The translations under genes and the position numbers were made by a program. Source: Lachnospira sp. UBA4346 (lineage in GTDB: Bacteria > Bacillota > Clostridia > Lachnospirales > Lachnospiraceae). From it: a stretch of DNA of 30,733 nt. Positions within the stretch are counted from its first letter, which is position 1; each line of letters opens with the position of its first letter. A model generated the notes under the pieces. That model was not told the DNA's origin. It was given only the letters and a program-made list of their open reading frames with translations, and searched no databases. Positions 25,295 through 30,733 of the stretch are shown here, piece after piece. The DNA lies in NCBI GenBank assembly GCA_002394205.1, contig DGTC01000048.1:1-30733 (forward strand), given 5' to 3'.

Positions 25295-25638
25295 GAAAGA
25301 ATGAATACAATAGTTTAGAAGAATTTACATCTCAATATATCGGTGAATGGGATCCGTCAGACGGGCATTGGCTGGGGCTAGATTTTGAGTATAATGGAAA
25401 AGAATGGAGATTTCAGACTTTTCCAATGTATAAAAAAGAGTCATTCTTACCAAATGGACGTGAAGCTATATATGGACTATATGAAAAATTGGAGTTTCCG
25501 ACAAGCGATGGACATGATTATAAAATACTCGGGGAATATGCTACTATGGATGAAGTCCTTGAGAGCACTGTAATTTGTAATACTCCATTCAGAATAGTTA
25601 TCATGGATGATGATACAGAACTTTTAGGACAGGATTAG
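25291..25638 (+). CDS. Small acidic protein coupled to the His-rich gene, possible immunity partner
   Basis: A 115-aa acidic protein. Visible features are the aromatic-rich HWLGLDFEYNGKEWRFQTF (about 26-45), LPNGREAIYGLYEKLEF, and a strongly acidic end IVIMDDDTELLGQD. No known motif is recognised. The start codon overlaps the previous stop (ATGA), with AAGGAG about 11 nt upstream, so production is tied to the His-rich protein. Size, acidity and coupling fit an immunity protein or chaperone, which is inference. A terminator begins inside its stop codon. Confidence 0.5.
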   Translation: MRKNEYNSLEEFTSQYIGEWDPSDGHWLGLDFEYNGKEWRFQTFPMYKKESFLPNGREAIYGLYEKLEFPTSDGHDYKILGEYATMDEVLESTVICNTPFRIVIMDDDTELLGQD

Positions 25639-25658
25639 CGAATTCTCTTTCGCTTTTT
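25637..25658 (+). terminator. Terminator of the inserted unit
   Basis: AGCGAA (25637-25642) pairs with TTCGCT (25649-25654), 6-nt loop, followed by a T-run to 25658. The arm overlaps the stop codon of the last cargo gene. Confidence 0.8.
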
Positions 25659-25675
25659 AATGATAGTCTTCAAAA

Positions 25676-25704
25676 AATGACCGAGCGTTTGCTGCCCGGT
25701 CATT
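25676..25704 (-). terminator. Terminator of a truncated - strand gene
   Basis: AATGACCG (25676-25683) pairs with CGGTCATT (25697-25704). On the - strand the hairpin is followed by TTTTTT. It lies 9 nt past the stop codon of the remnant at 25713-25904 and gives no T-run on the + strand. Confidence 0.75.
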
Positions 25705-25712
25705 CGTGCTAT

Positions 25713-25904
25713 TTAGCGATAGTTCTTCTCATAGAGGTCTTTAGCATACTTTTGTATCTTGCGGACGTAAGCGTAGGTCTGAGACTTGCCTTTTCCTAGA
25801 TTGACCTGCTCAAGAACCTTGCTGATTTGTGGGGCGTTCATCAGAAGTGGAAAGATGGCTTTTGCAACGCATGTTTTATTCAATTTCGGATTGGGAATAG
25901 GGGA
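25713..25904 (-). pseudogene. 3' remnant of a - strand gene, probably from a mobile element
   Basis: The - strand frame ending at TAA (complement of 25713-25715) reads plausible protein for 42-60 residues: MNAPQISKVLEQVNLGKGKS, then QTYAYVRKIQKYAKDLYEKN near the end. It has no ribosome binding site or credible start, and runs into the permease fragment upstream. I do not recognise the family; the basic helical character would suit a DNA-associated plasmid or element protein. Its own terminator directly downstream supports it being a real gene end. The recombination junction with the exporter remnant is probably near 25865-25890. Confidence 0.5.
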
Positions 25905-26379
25905 TTATTCATTGCTGCACTGTTCATGACGTGGCTCATTAATACATTAGAAATTGTTGTATTATCTGAAGGGATATCCGGTGACAAATTATTGGCAGAA
26001 TACTAGCATTTTTGCAAATGAATTTCAGCTTACCGGTCATACAATGCCTAAGAATCCAATTACTGCGTGGATGATATTTGGATCCATTTGTATGAATGGT
26101 ATCGAATTATTTCTGCGAGTGATTCCGGTCATGCTCTTTTACTGGAAAACAGAGTCACAGGTACTTACGATTTTGATGGTACTATGTATGCGTTTTGTGC
26201 CGACAAGAATGACAAAATATTATCAGATGTGGCACTTTAAAATAGAAGGTGGGGCATATTATACAGAAATTTTTTCGCCAATGCGTATATTAGAATTTAC
26301 AATGATTGCTTTTATTATACTGGTTGTTGTTCAGGCATTGGCATATGTGATTGTGCCTAAAAAAGACTTTTTAAAATAA
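25881..26379 (+). pseudogene. ABC-exporter permease, truncated and frameshifted
   Basis: Remains of an integral membrane permease. From about 25881 to the TAG at 26004-26006, one frame reads hydrophobic sequence (GLFIAALFMTWLINTLEIVV). From about 25951 on, the next frame continues with NTSIFANEFQLTGHTMP and membrane helices to a normal end, AYVIVPKKDFLK, at 26379. Joining them needs a one-base frame change between 25951 and 26003. The 5' end is missing beyond the inserted element. Two further helices lie at about 26085-26140 and 26300-26360. It precedes an intact permease with 21 nt between. If the frame change is a sequencing error the protein would still be N-terminally cut. Confidence 0.6.
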
Positions 26380-26400
26380 ATGATATGGATTGGAGCATAG

Positions 26401-27228
26401 ATGAATAAATTAGGGACGAATTGGCAGGGGATTCGATATGAATGGAGATATTATCGACGGAGCGATTGTATCGCATTTGTCGGAATGACGGTCTTTTATA
26501 GTTTGGCAGGCTTCTATATGAATACACTGATGCGTACGATGCAGCAGACAGAACCGGCAGCAGGGGTGTTAGACTATTTATTCTACTTTTTAAATGGTTC
26601 AAATCTTCCGCTTATGCAGCAAAAGCAGCAGTTTGAAATTCCGGTTACTTATATGGGGTTGATGATATTCTTATCTTATATAGTCGGAAATGTTATGACA
26701 CAATATCAGCCCAATCATATTATACGGTGTGGCACGCGAATTCAGTGGCTAATTGGGAAGATGAGTTGCATAATCAAAAATATATTTGTTTTATTTATGA
26801 TTATGTTCGGTGTTGCATTTGTTATGGCAAAAGGACGCTTGTATTTTCATCCGGAATTTTTTAAAAGAATTTACCGGATGTCAGATTGCACCCATCCGCC
26901 GCACACAGCCATGACAGTTTTTTTAATGCTTATCATTCCTTTGCTTGCCTGTATTGCACTTTCTATTATACAGATATGTGTAACATTATTTGTGGCTCCG
27001 GTTATTGGCGTAATCGTACTTTTGATGTATAATATATTTGCAATATTTATTCCACGATACTATTTTCTTGGAAATGCAGCAATGTTGCAGAGAATGAGCC
27101 TTTTTACGCCTAGTGGTAGTAATTATGTGCAGCAAATATGGATTGATTGTGCTGTAATCAGTATCATTTTTATAATGAATATGCTGATTGTAAAAAGAAA
27201 AGATTTTTTGTCAAGTAAAAATGCTTGA
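26401..27228 (+). CDS. ABC-type transporter membrane subunit (permease)
   Basis: A 275-aa multi-pass membrane protein with about six helices (roughly residues 20-40, 75-95, 120-140, 180-205, 205-225 and 250-268). The final KRKDFLSSKNA parallels the KKDFLK end of the preceding permease fragment, typical of two related exporter half-permeases. GGAG lies 6 nt before the ATG. The expected ATP-binding subunit is not in the window; the inserted element occupies the place where it and the rest of permease 1 would be. Without an ATPase in cis, the gene may be non-functional or use one encoded elsewhere. The next operon's promoter overlaps its end. Confidence 0.6.
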   Translation: MNKLGTNWQGIRYEWRYYRRSDCIAFVGMTVFYSLAGFYMNTLMRTMQQTEPAAGVLDYLFYFLNGSNLPLMQQKQQFEIPVTYMGLMIFLSYIVGNVMTQYQPNHIIRCGTRIQWLIGKMSCIIKNIFVLFMIMFGVAFVMAKGRLYFHPEFFKRIYRMSDCTHPPHTAMTVFLMLIIPLLACIALSIIQICVTLFVAPVIGVIVLLMYNIFAIFIPRYYFLGNAAMLQRMSLFTPSGSNYVQQIWIDCAVISIIFIMNMLIVKRKDFLSSKNA

Positions 27229-27253
27229 CAGTATCTTGATATTATGGTATTCT
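27225..27253 (+). promoter_or_regulatory. Sigma-A promoter for ylxM-ffh
   Basis: Consensus TTGACA (27225-27230), 17-nt spacer, TATTCT (27248-27253). It begins inside the last codons of the permease gene and lies about 50 nt before the ylxM start. Confidence 0.8.
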
Positions 27254-27302
27254 CTTAAAGTCGTCAGTGATAAAACGATGAATGGAGTAGCAGTTAAGCG
27301 TT

Positions 27303-27647
27303 ATGGAGAAGATTGTAGAACAGACACTTTTATATGATTTTTATGGAGAGCTTCTGAATGCTCACCAGAAACAGATTTATGAAGATGCTGTACTCAATGA
27401 TTTGACATTAAGTGAGATTGCAGATGAACACGGGATTTCAAGACAAGGTGTTCATGACTTAATCAAGCGTGTAGACAAGACATTGAATGGATATGAAAGT
27501 AAGCTTCATCTAATAGAAAAGTTTATGACAACAAAGGAAAAAGTTCATAAGATTAATGAACTATCGAATGATTATATTGTTTCAAAGAATATCGACAATA
27601 TACATACCATTCAACAGCTTGCAGAGGATATCTTAGATACCTTTTAG
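27303..27647 (+). CDS. ylxM: YlxM-family helix-turn-helix protein (SRP-associated)
   Basis: A 114-aa protein of the YlxM/p13 family, encoded next to ffh in Firmicutes and reported in streptococci to bind SRP components. It starts EQTLLYDFYGELLNAHQ and has a sigma-70-region-4-like helix-turn-helix, LTLSEIADEHGISRQGVHDLIKR at about 38-60. The nearest ribosome binding site (TGGAG) is about 14 nt from the ATG, an unusually long spacing that may mean modest expression. ffh follows 45 nt later. Confidence 0.93.
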   Translation: MEKIVEQTLLYDFYGELLNAHQKQIYEDAVLNDLTLSEIADEHGISRQGVHDLIKRVDKTLNGYESKLHLIEKFMTTKEKVHKINELSNDYIVSKNIDNIHTIQQLAEDILDTF

Positions 27648-27692
27648 CAGACGATAATGAAGATGATGCAGATGCAGCGAAAGTGAGGATAT

Positions 27693-29042
27693 ATGGCATT
27701 CGACAGTTTATCGGATAAATTACAGAACATATTCAAGAACCTTCGAGGCAAGGGACGTCTGACTGAAGCAGATGTAAAGGCGGCACTCAAGGAGGTTAAG
27801 TTAGCACTTCTTGAAGCTGATGTGAATTTCAAAGTTGTTAAGAAATTCGTCAAGTCCGTTGAAGAACGTGCGATTGGTCAGGATGTTATGCAGAGTCTGA
27901 CACCCGGACAGATGGTTATTAAGATTGTGAACGAAGAGATGGTTTCTCTTATGGGTTCAGAGACAACAGAGATTGCCTTGAAGTCAGGTGGAGAGATTAC
28001 AGTTATTTTAATGGCAGGTCTTCAGGGTGCAGGTAAGACAACTACGACCGCAAAGTTAGCAGGTAAGTTCAAGGCAAAGGGCAAGAAGCCATTATTGGTT
28101 GCCTGTGACGTATATCGTCCGGCGGCAGTTGAACAGTTACAGATTAATGGTCAGAAGCAGGGCGTTGAAGTATTTGCAATGGGTACGAATCAGAACCCGG
28201 TTGATATTGCAAAGGCAGCAATGAATCATGCGAAAACCAATGGCTTTAATATTGTAATTCTAGATACAGCAGGTCGTCTTCATATTGATGAAGATATGAT
28301 GACAGAGTTACAGAATATTAAAAAAGAAGTAGAGGTTGACCAAACAATCCTTGTTGTAGACTCTATGACAGGTCAGGATGCAGTTAATGTAGCAGCTTCA
28401 TTTAATGAAAAAGTTGGAATCGATGGTGTTATCTTAACAAAATTAGATGGTGATACCAGAGGTGGTGCGGCACTTTCTATTAAGGCAGTTACCGGTAAGC
28501 CGATTCTTTATGTTGGTATGGGTGAGAAGTTATCTGATTTAGAGCAGTTTTATCCAGACCGTATGGCATCAAGAATTCTTGGTATGGGCGATGTCTTAAC
28601 ATTGATTGAGAAGGCAGAAGCACAGATTGACGAAGAAAAAGCCAGAGAAATGGAACAGAAGTTTAAGAAGGCAGAGTTCGATTTTAATGACTTTCTCGAT
28701 TATATGGGACAGATTAAGAATATGGGCGGTATTGGTTCTATTTTGAATATGTTACCAGGTATGGGAATTGGTTCCCAGATGAAGAATGTGGCAATTCCAG
28801 ATGATGCAGAAGATAATATGCGTCGTACAGAAGCTATTATTTATTCCATGACAGCTCAGGAACGAAGCCATCCGGAAATCTTGAATCCTTCAAGAAAGAA
28901 TCGAATTGCAAAAGGTGCTGGTGTTGATATCAGTGAAGTCAACAGACTGGTTAAGCAGTTTGAACAGATGAAGAAGATGATGAAACAGATGCCGGGAATG
29001 ATGAAGGGTGCTAAAAAGGGACGTTTTAAACTACCTTTTTAA
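27693..29042 (+). CDS. ffh: Signal recognition particle protein Ffh
   Basis: GTPase that with 4.5S/scRNA targets nascent membrane and secreted proteins to FtsY and SecYEG. The 449-aa protein has the N helical bundle (about 1-90), the G domain with GLQGAGKTTTTAKLA (about 105-119), DVYRPAAVEQL, LDTAGRLHIDEDM and TKLDGDTRGGAAL, and the methionine-rich M domain from about residue 310. The latter includes MKKMMKQMPGMMKG near the end. A GAGG site lies 4 nt before the ATG. It is in operon with ylxM upstream and rpsP downstream. Confidence 0.97.
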   Translation: MAFDSLSDKLQNIFKNLRGKGRLTEADVKAALKEVKLALLEADVNFKVVKKFVKSVEERAIGQDVMQSLTPGQMVIKIVNEEMVSLMGSETTEIALKSGGEITVILMAGLQGAGKTTTTAKLAGKFKAKGKKPLLVACDVYRPAAVEQLQINGQKQGVEVFAMGTNQNPVDIAKAAMNHAKTNGFNIVILDTAGRLHIDEDMMTELQNIKKEVEVDQTILVVDSMTGQDAVNVAASFNEKVGIDGVILTKLDGDTRGGAALSIKAVTGKPILYVGMGEKLSDLEQFYPDRMASRILGMGDVLTLIEKAEAQIDEEKAREMEQKFKKAEFDFNDFLDYMGQIKNMGGIGSILNMLPGMGIGSQMKNVAIPDDAEDNMRRTEAIIYSMTAQERSHPEILNPSRKNRIAKGAGVDISEVNRLVKQFEQMKKMMKQMPGMMKGAKKGRFKLPF

Positions 29043-29079
29043 CATATATAGAAAATAAATTTAGGAGGTGAAAATTAAG

Positions 29080-29325
29080 ATGGCAGTTAAAATCAGATTA
29101 AAGAGATTAGGTGAGAAGAAGTCTCCTTTTTATAGAGTAATCGTTGCTGATTCTAGATCACCAAGAAATGGTAGATTTATCGAAGAAATCGGTACTTACG
29201 ATCCTAATTATGATCCATGCAAGATCAACATCGATGCTGAACTTGCTAAGAAGTGGTTAGCAAATGGAGCTCAGCCTACTGAAGTTGTAGGTAAGCTTTT
29301 CAAGATGGCTGGTATTGAAAAGTAA
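29080..29325 (+). CDS. rpsP: 30S ribosomal protein S16
   Basis: Small-subunit ribosomal protein needed for 30S assembly. The 81-aa product MAVKIRLKRLGEKKSPFYRV continues with the conserved RSPRNGRFIEEIGTYDP and ends KLFKMAGIEK. ATG 29080 is preceded by AGGAGGTG; the GTG inside that ribosome binding site is not the start. Only 37 nt separate it from ffh, and khpA follows 24 nt later. Confidence 0.97.
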   Translation: MAVKIRLKRLGEKKSPFYRVIVADSRSPRNGRFIEEIGTYDPNYDPCKINIDAELAKKWLANGAQPTEVVGKLFKMAGIEK

Positions 29326-29349
29326 GACTAGTGGAGGTGTAATTGATTG

Positions 29350-29580
29350 ATGAAAGAATTAGTTGAAATTATTGCCAAGGCGCTAGTTGATTATCCGGAA
29401 GAAGTCGTTGTGACGGAAACTGAGAATGAGAAAGCCATTGTAGTTGATTTAAAGGTTGCTTCATCTGATATGGGTAAGGTAATCGGTAAATCAGGCAGAA
29501 TCGCAAAGTCTATTCGATCAGTTGTTTCGGCAGCTGCATCAAAGACAAATAAAAAGGTCATAGTTGAAATTGATAACTAG
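29350..29580 (+). CDS. khpA: KH-domain RNA-binding protein KhpA (YlqC)
   Basis: A 76-aa single KH-domain protein. The GxxG RNA-binding loop is in KVIGKSGRIAKSIR, and the protein starts MKELVEIIAKALVDYPEEV. In streptococci KhpA partners with KhpB and affects cell division and sRNA metabolism. GGAGGTG lies 11 nt before ATG 29350; a TTG at 29347 would give a shorter spacing and one extra residue. It follows rpsP as in most Firmicutes and is closed by a terminator at 29590-29620. Confidence 0.95.
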   Translation: MKELVEIIAKALVDYPEEVVVTETENEKAIVVDLKVASSDMGKVIGKSGRIAKSIRSVVSAAASKTNKKVIVEIDN

Positions 29581-29589
29581 ACAGTTAGG

Positions 29590-29620
29590 CTGGCACATCA
29601 TTTTTGTTGTGTCAGTTTTT
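29590..29620 (+). terminator. Terminator after khpA
   Basis: CTGGCACA (29590-29597) pairs with TGTGTCAG (29608-29615), one G-U pair, 10-nt loop, followed by TTTTT (29616-29620). It splits the usual rpsP-khpA-rimM run. Confidence 0.85.
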
Positions 29621-29637
29621 ATTTATATTAGTAGAAT

Positions 29638-29663
29638 ATTATAGGAATTTTCGTTCCTATAAT
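29638..29663. repeat. 10-bp inverted repeat between khpA and rimM
   Basis: ATTATAGGAA (29638-29647) and TTCCTATAAT (29654-29663) are exact complements around TTTTCG. The same TTCGTTCCTATA 12-mer occurs at 20452-20463 beside the HPr-like promoter. The rest of the gap to rimM (to 29837) holds no gene and no convincing promoter. Confidence 0.6.
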
Positions 29664-29837
29664 GTGAAATTTGTAATTTTACAGAACAAACGTTTTGTAG
29701 GATTGCATCCCCTCGTAACATAGAAATACATACTTTGTAAGGTAATATTCGATTTTAGAATCAATCCGTATCTAACCTATTGAATGGATAGTTTATATGG
29801 TATACAAGTATGAATTCTGAAGTGACGGAGAATACAA

Positions 29838-30353
29838 ATGGAAGATTTATTACGAGTTGGCGTTATTACGCAGACACATGGATTGCGTGGAGAAGTGAAA
29901 GTATTTCCGACCACAGATGATCCGACGAGATTTAAAAAGAAGAAGGACTATATTATTCAGCTTCGTAGAGAAACATTATCTTTACAGGTTGAATCTGCAA
30001 AATTCTTCAAACAGTATGTTATTTTAAAGTTTAAGGGATATGATACCATTGAGTCAATCGAACCATTTATTAAAAAGGACTTGCTTGTAACAAGAGATAA
30101 TGCGATTTCTTGTAAACCGGGACAGTTCTTTATATGTGATTTGATTGGATTAGATGTTGTTACAGATGACGGCATGAAACTTGGTACACTGACAGATATT
30201 TTAGAAACAGGTGCAAATAATGTCTATGAAGTAACAACACCGGAAGGTAAGCAGGTATTAATTCCATCTATTCCACAATGTATTTTGAATCATGATTTAG
30301 ACAATAAAGTGATTACAGTACATTTGTTAGATGGATTATTGGATCTAAATTAA
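29838..30353 (+). CDS. rimM: 16S rRNA processing protein RimM
   Basis: Assembly factor for the 30S head that binds S19. The 171-aa protein has the N-terminal RimM barrel starting RVGVITQTHGLRGEVKVFP, and a C-terminal PRC barrel with FFICDLIGLDVVTDDGMKLG and ANNVYEV. The end is VLIPSIPQCILNHDLDNKVI. GGAGA lies 6 nt before the ATG. trmD would normally follow and is absent here. Confidence 0.96.
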   Translation: MEDLLRVGVITQTHGLRGEVKVFPTTDDPTRFKKKKDYIIQLRRETLSLQVESAKFFKQYVILKFKGYDTIESIEPFIKKDLLVTRDNAISCKPGQFFICDLIGLDVVTDDGMKLGTLTDILETGANNVYEVTTPEGKQVLIPSIPQCILNHDLDNKVITVHLLDGLLDLN

Positions 30354-30423
30354 TCAGTTCAAACATCAAATATCAATTTAAAACGACAAATTAAAACATC
30401 ATACTCGTTATTTAGGAGAGGAA

Positions 30424-30504
30424 GTGTTACATTTTCCAAACGAGCAGCGTTTGAATACTTACGCTGAAATCTCCAGCGGACTGGTTTTATTTATGATAAA
30501 ATAA
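30424..30504 (+). CDS. Possible 26-codon ORF in the place of trmD
   Basis: GTG 30424 to TAA 30502-30504, with AGGAGAGGAA directly upstream. The product begins MLHFPNEQRLNTYAEISSG and ends hydrophobic (LVLFMIK). It does not resemble the start of TrmD. The stretch also folds: CGCTG/CAGCG and CCAG/CTGG stems compete at about 30463-30484, the latter followed by TTTTATTT, a possible terminator after rimM. It may be a small protein, a gene remnant or chance. Confidence 0.25.
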   Translation: MLHFPNEQRLNTYAEISSGLVLFMIK

Positions 30505-30515
30505 GAAAAGAATAC

Positions 30516-30544
30516 TTGCAAATAAAATATATCTATGGTATGAT
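30516..30544 (+). promoter_or_regulatory. Sigma-A promoter for rplS
   Basis: TTGCAA (30516-30521), 17-nt spacer, TATGAT (30539-30544), predicting a start near 30551. Confidence 0.8.
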
Positions 30545-30550
30545 ATACAA

Positions 30551-30621
30551 GTTGTGAAAAGAGATGGTCCTCTGTTACAGAGAAATGTATTAAGAACATC
30601 AAAATATTAAGGAGGTCACAC
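30551..30621 (+). promoter_or_regulatory. rplS 5' leader, candidate L19 autoregulatory leader
   Basis: About 70 nt of leader containing a CTCTG-TTA-CAGAG hairpin (near 30571-30583) and GATG/CATC arms around it, ending in AAGGAGG. An L19 leader motif is known in Firmicutes; I cannot confirm the match without a covariance model. Confidence 0.35.
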
Positions 30622-30733
30622 ATGAACGCTATTATTAAGAATATCGAAGATGCACAGTTAAAGGCTCAGGTTCCAGAATTCCGTGTAGGTGATACAGTTA
30701 AGGTATCAGCTAAGATTAAGGAAGGAAACCGTG
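30622..30733 (+). CDS. rplS: 50S ribosomal protein L19, N-terminal part
   Basis: The first 37 codons are visible and run off the window edge. The start MNAIIKNIEDAQLKAQVPEF is followed by RVGDTVKVSAKIKEGNR, the conserved opening of L19, which sits at the 30S-50S interface. AAGGAGG lies 6 nt before the ATG. It has its own promoter at 30516-30544 rather than depending on rimM. Confidence 0.95.
   Translation, partial: MNAIIKNIEDAQLKAQVPEFRVGDTVKVSAKIKEGNR

Noticed and set aside
22781..25868. TTTGCAAC direct repeat at 22783-22790 and 25861-25868 as target-site duplication of the inserted unit
   Set aside because: An 8-mer shared by two AT-rich stretches of a few hundred bases is expected by chance, and the right copy lies inside the - strand remnant.

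Overview
The window looks like the chromosome of a low-GC, anaerobic, Gram-positive Clostridia, most likely a Lachnospiraceae relative. Reasons: AT-rich coding DNA, strong AGGAGG-type ribosome binding sites, sigma-A promoters with 17-bp spacers, and Firmicute gene orders (gpmI-secG-rnr-smpB, scpA-scpB, prmA-rsmE, nifS-thiI, ylxM-ffh-rpsP-khpA-rimM-rplS). Almost every gene is on the + strand. The only intact - strand gene is a small HPr-like protein at 20174-20404.

Layout. 1-4111: 3' end of gpmI, then secG, rnr and smpB (glycolysis, protein export, RNA quality control, ribosome rescue). 4422-12023: a looser accessory stretch with a MetE-like zinc methyltransferase, a GT-C-type membrane protein, hybrid cluster protein (hcp) behind a palindrome, a membrane-anchored spermidine-synthase-like protein, and a translationally coupled AraC regulator. 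12147-20076: housekeeping genes scpA, scpB, an M18 aminopeptidase, prmA, rsmE, a cysteine desulfurase, thiI and a DJ-1/PfpI protein. 20174-22744: the HPr-like gene diverges from mtaB, which overlaps a LytTR response regulator.

22745-25900 is an insertion between the LytTR gene and the damaged remains of an ABC exporter operon. It carries a compact unit bounded by its own promoter (23040-23068) and terminator (25637-25658): an XRE repressor and an ImmA/IrrE-type metalloprotease, a leader with an 8-codon ORF ending inside a hairpin, a second long inverted repeat, an operator-like palindrome, a DUF4417-like protein, a 129-aa His-rich protein starting MGSRGA, and a 115-aa acidic protein overlapping it by 4 nt. 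No integrase or transposase is visible. A 3' remnant of a - strand gene with its own terminator lies at the right edge. The likely logic is a protease-relieved repressor controlling a three-gene cargo, possibly a toxin-like protein with an immunity partner; this is inference and is the best candidate for an undescribed system here.

25881-27228: a frameshifted ABC permease and an intact second permease; the expected ATPase gene is absent. 27303-30733: the SRP/ribosome cluster ylxM, ffh, rpsP, khpA, rimM and the start of rplS. trmD, usually between rimM and rplS, is missing; its place holds a structured intergenic stretch with a possible 26-codon ORF and a good rplS promoter and leader.
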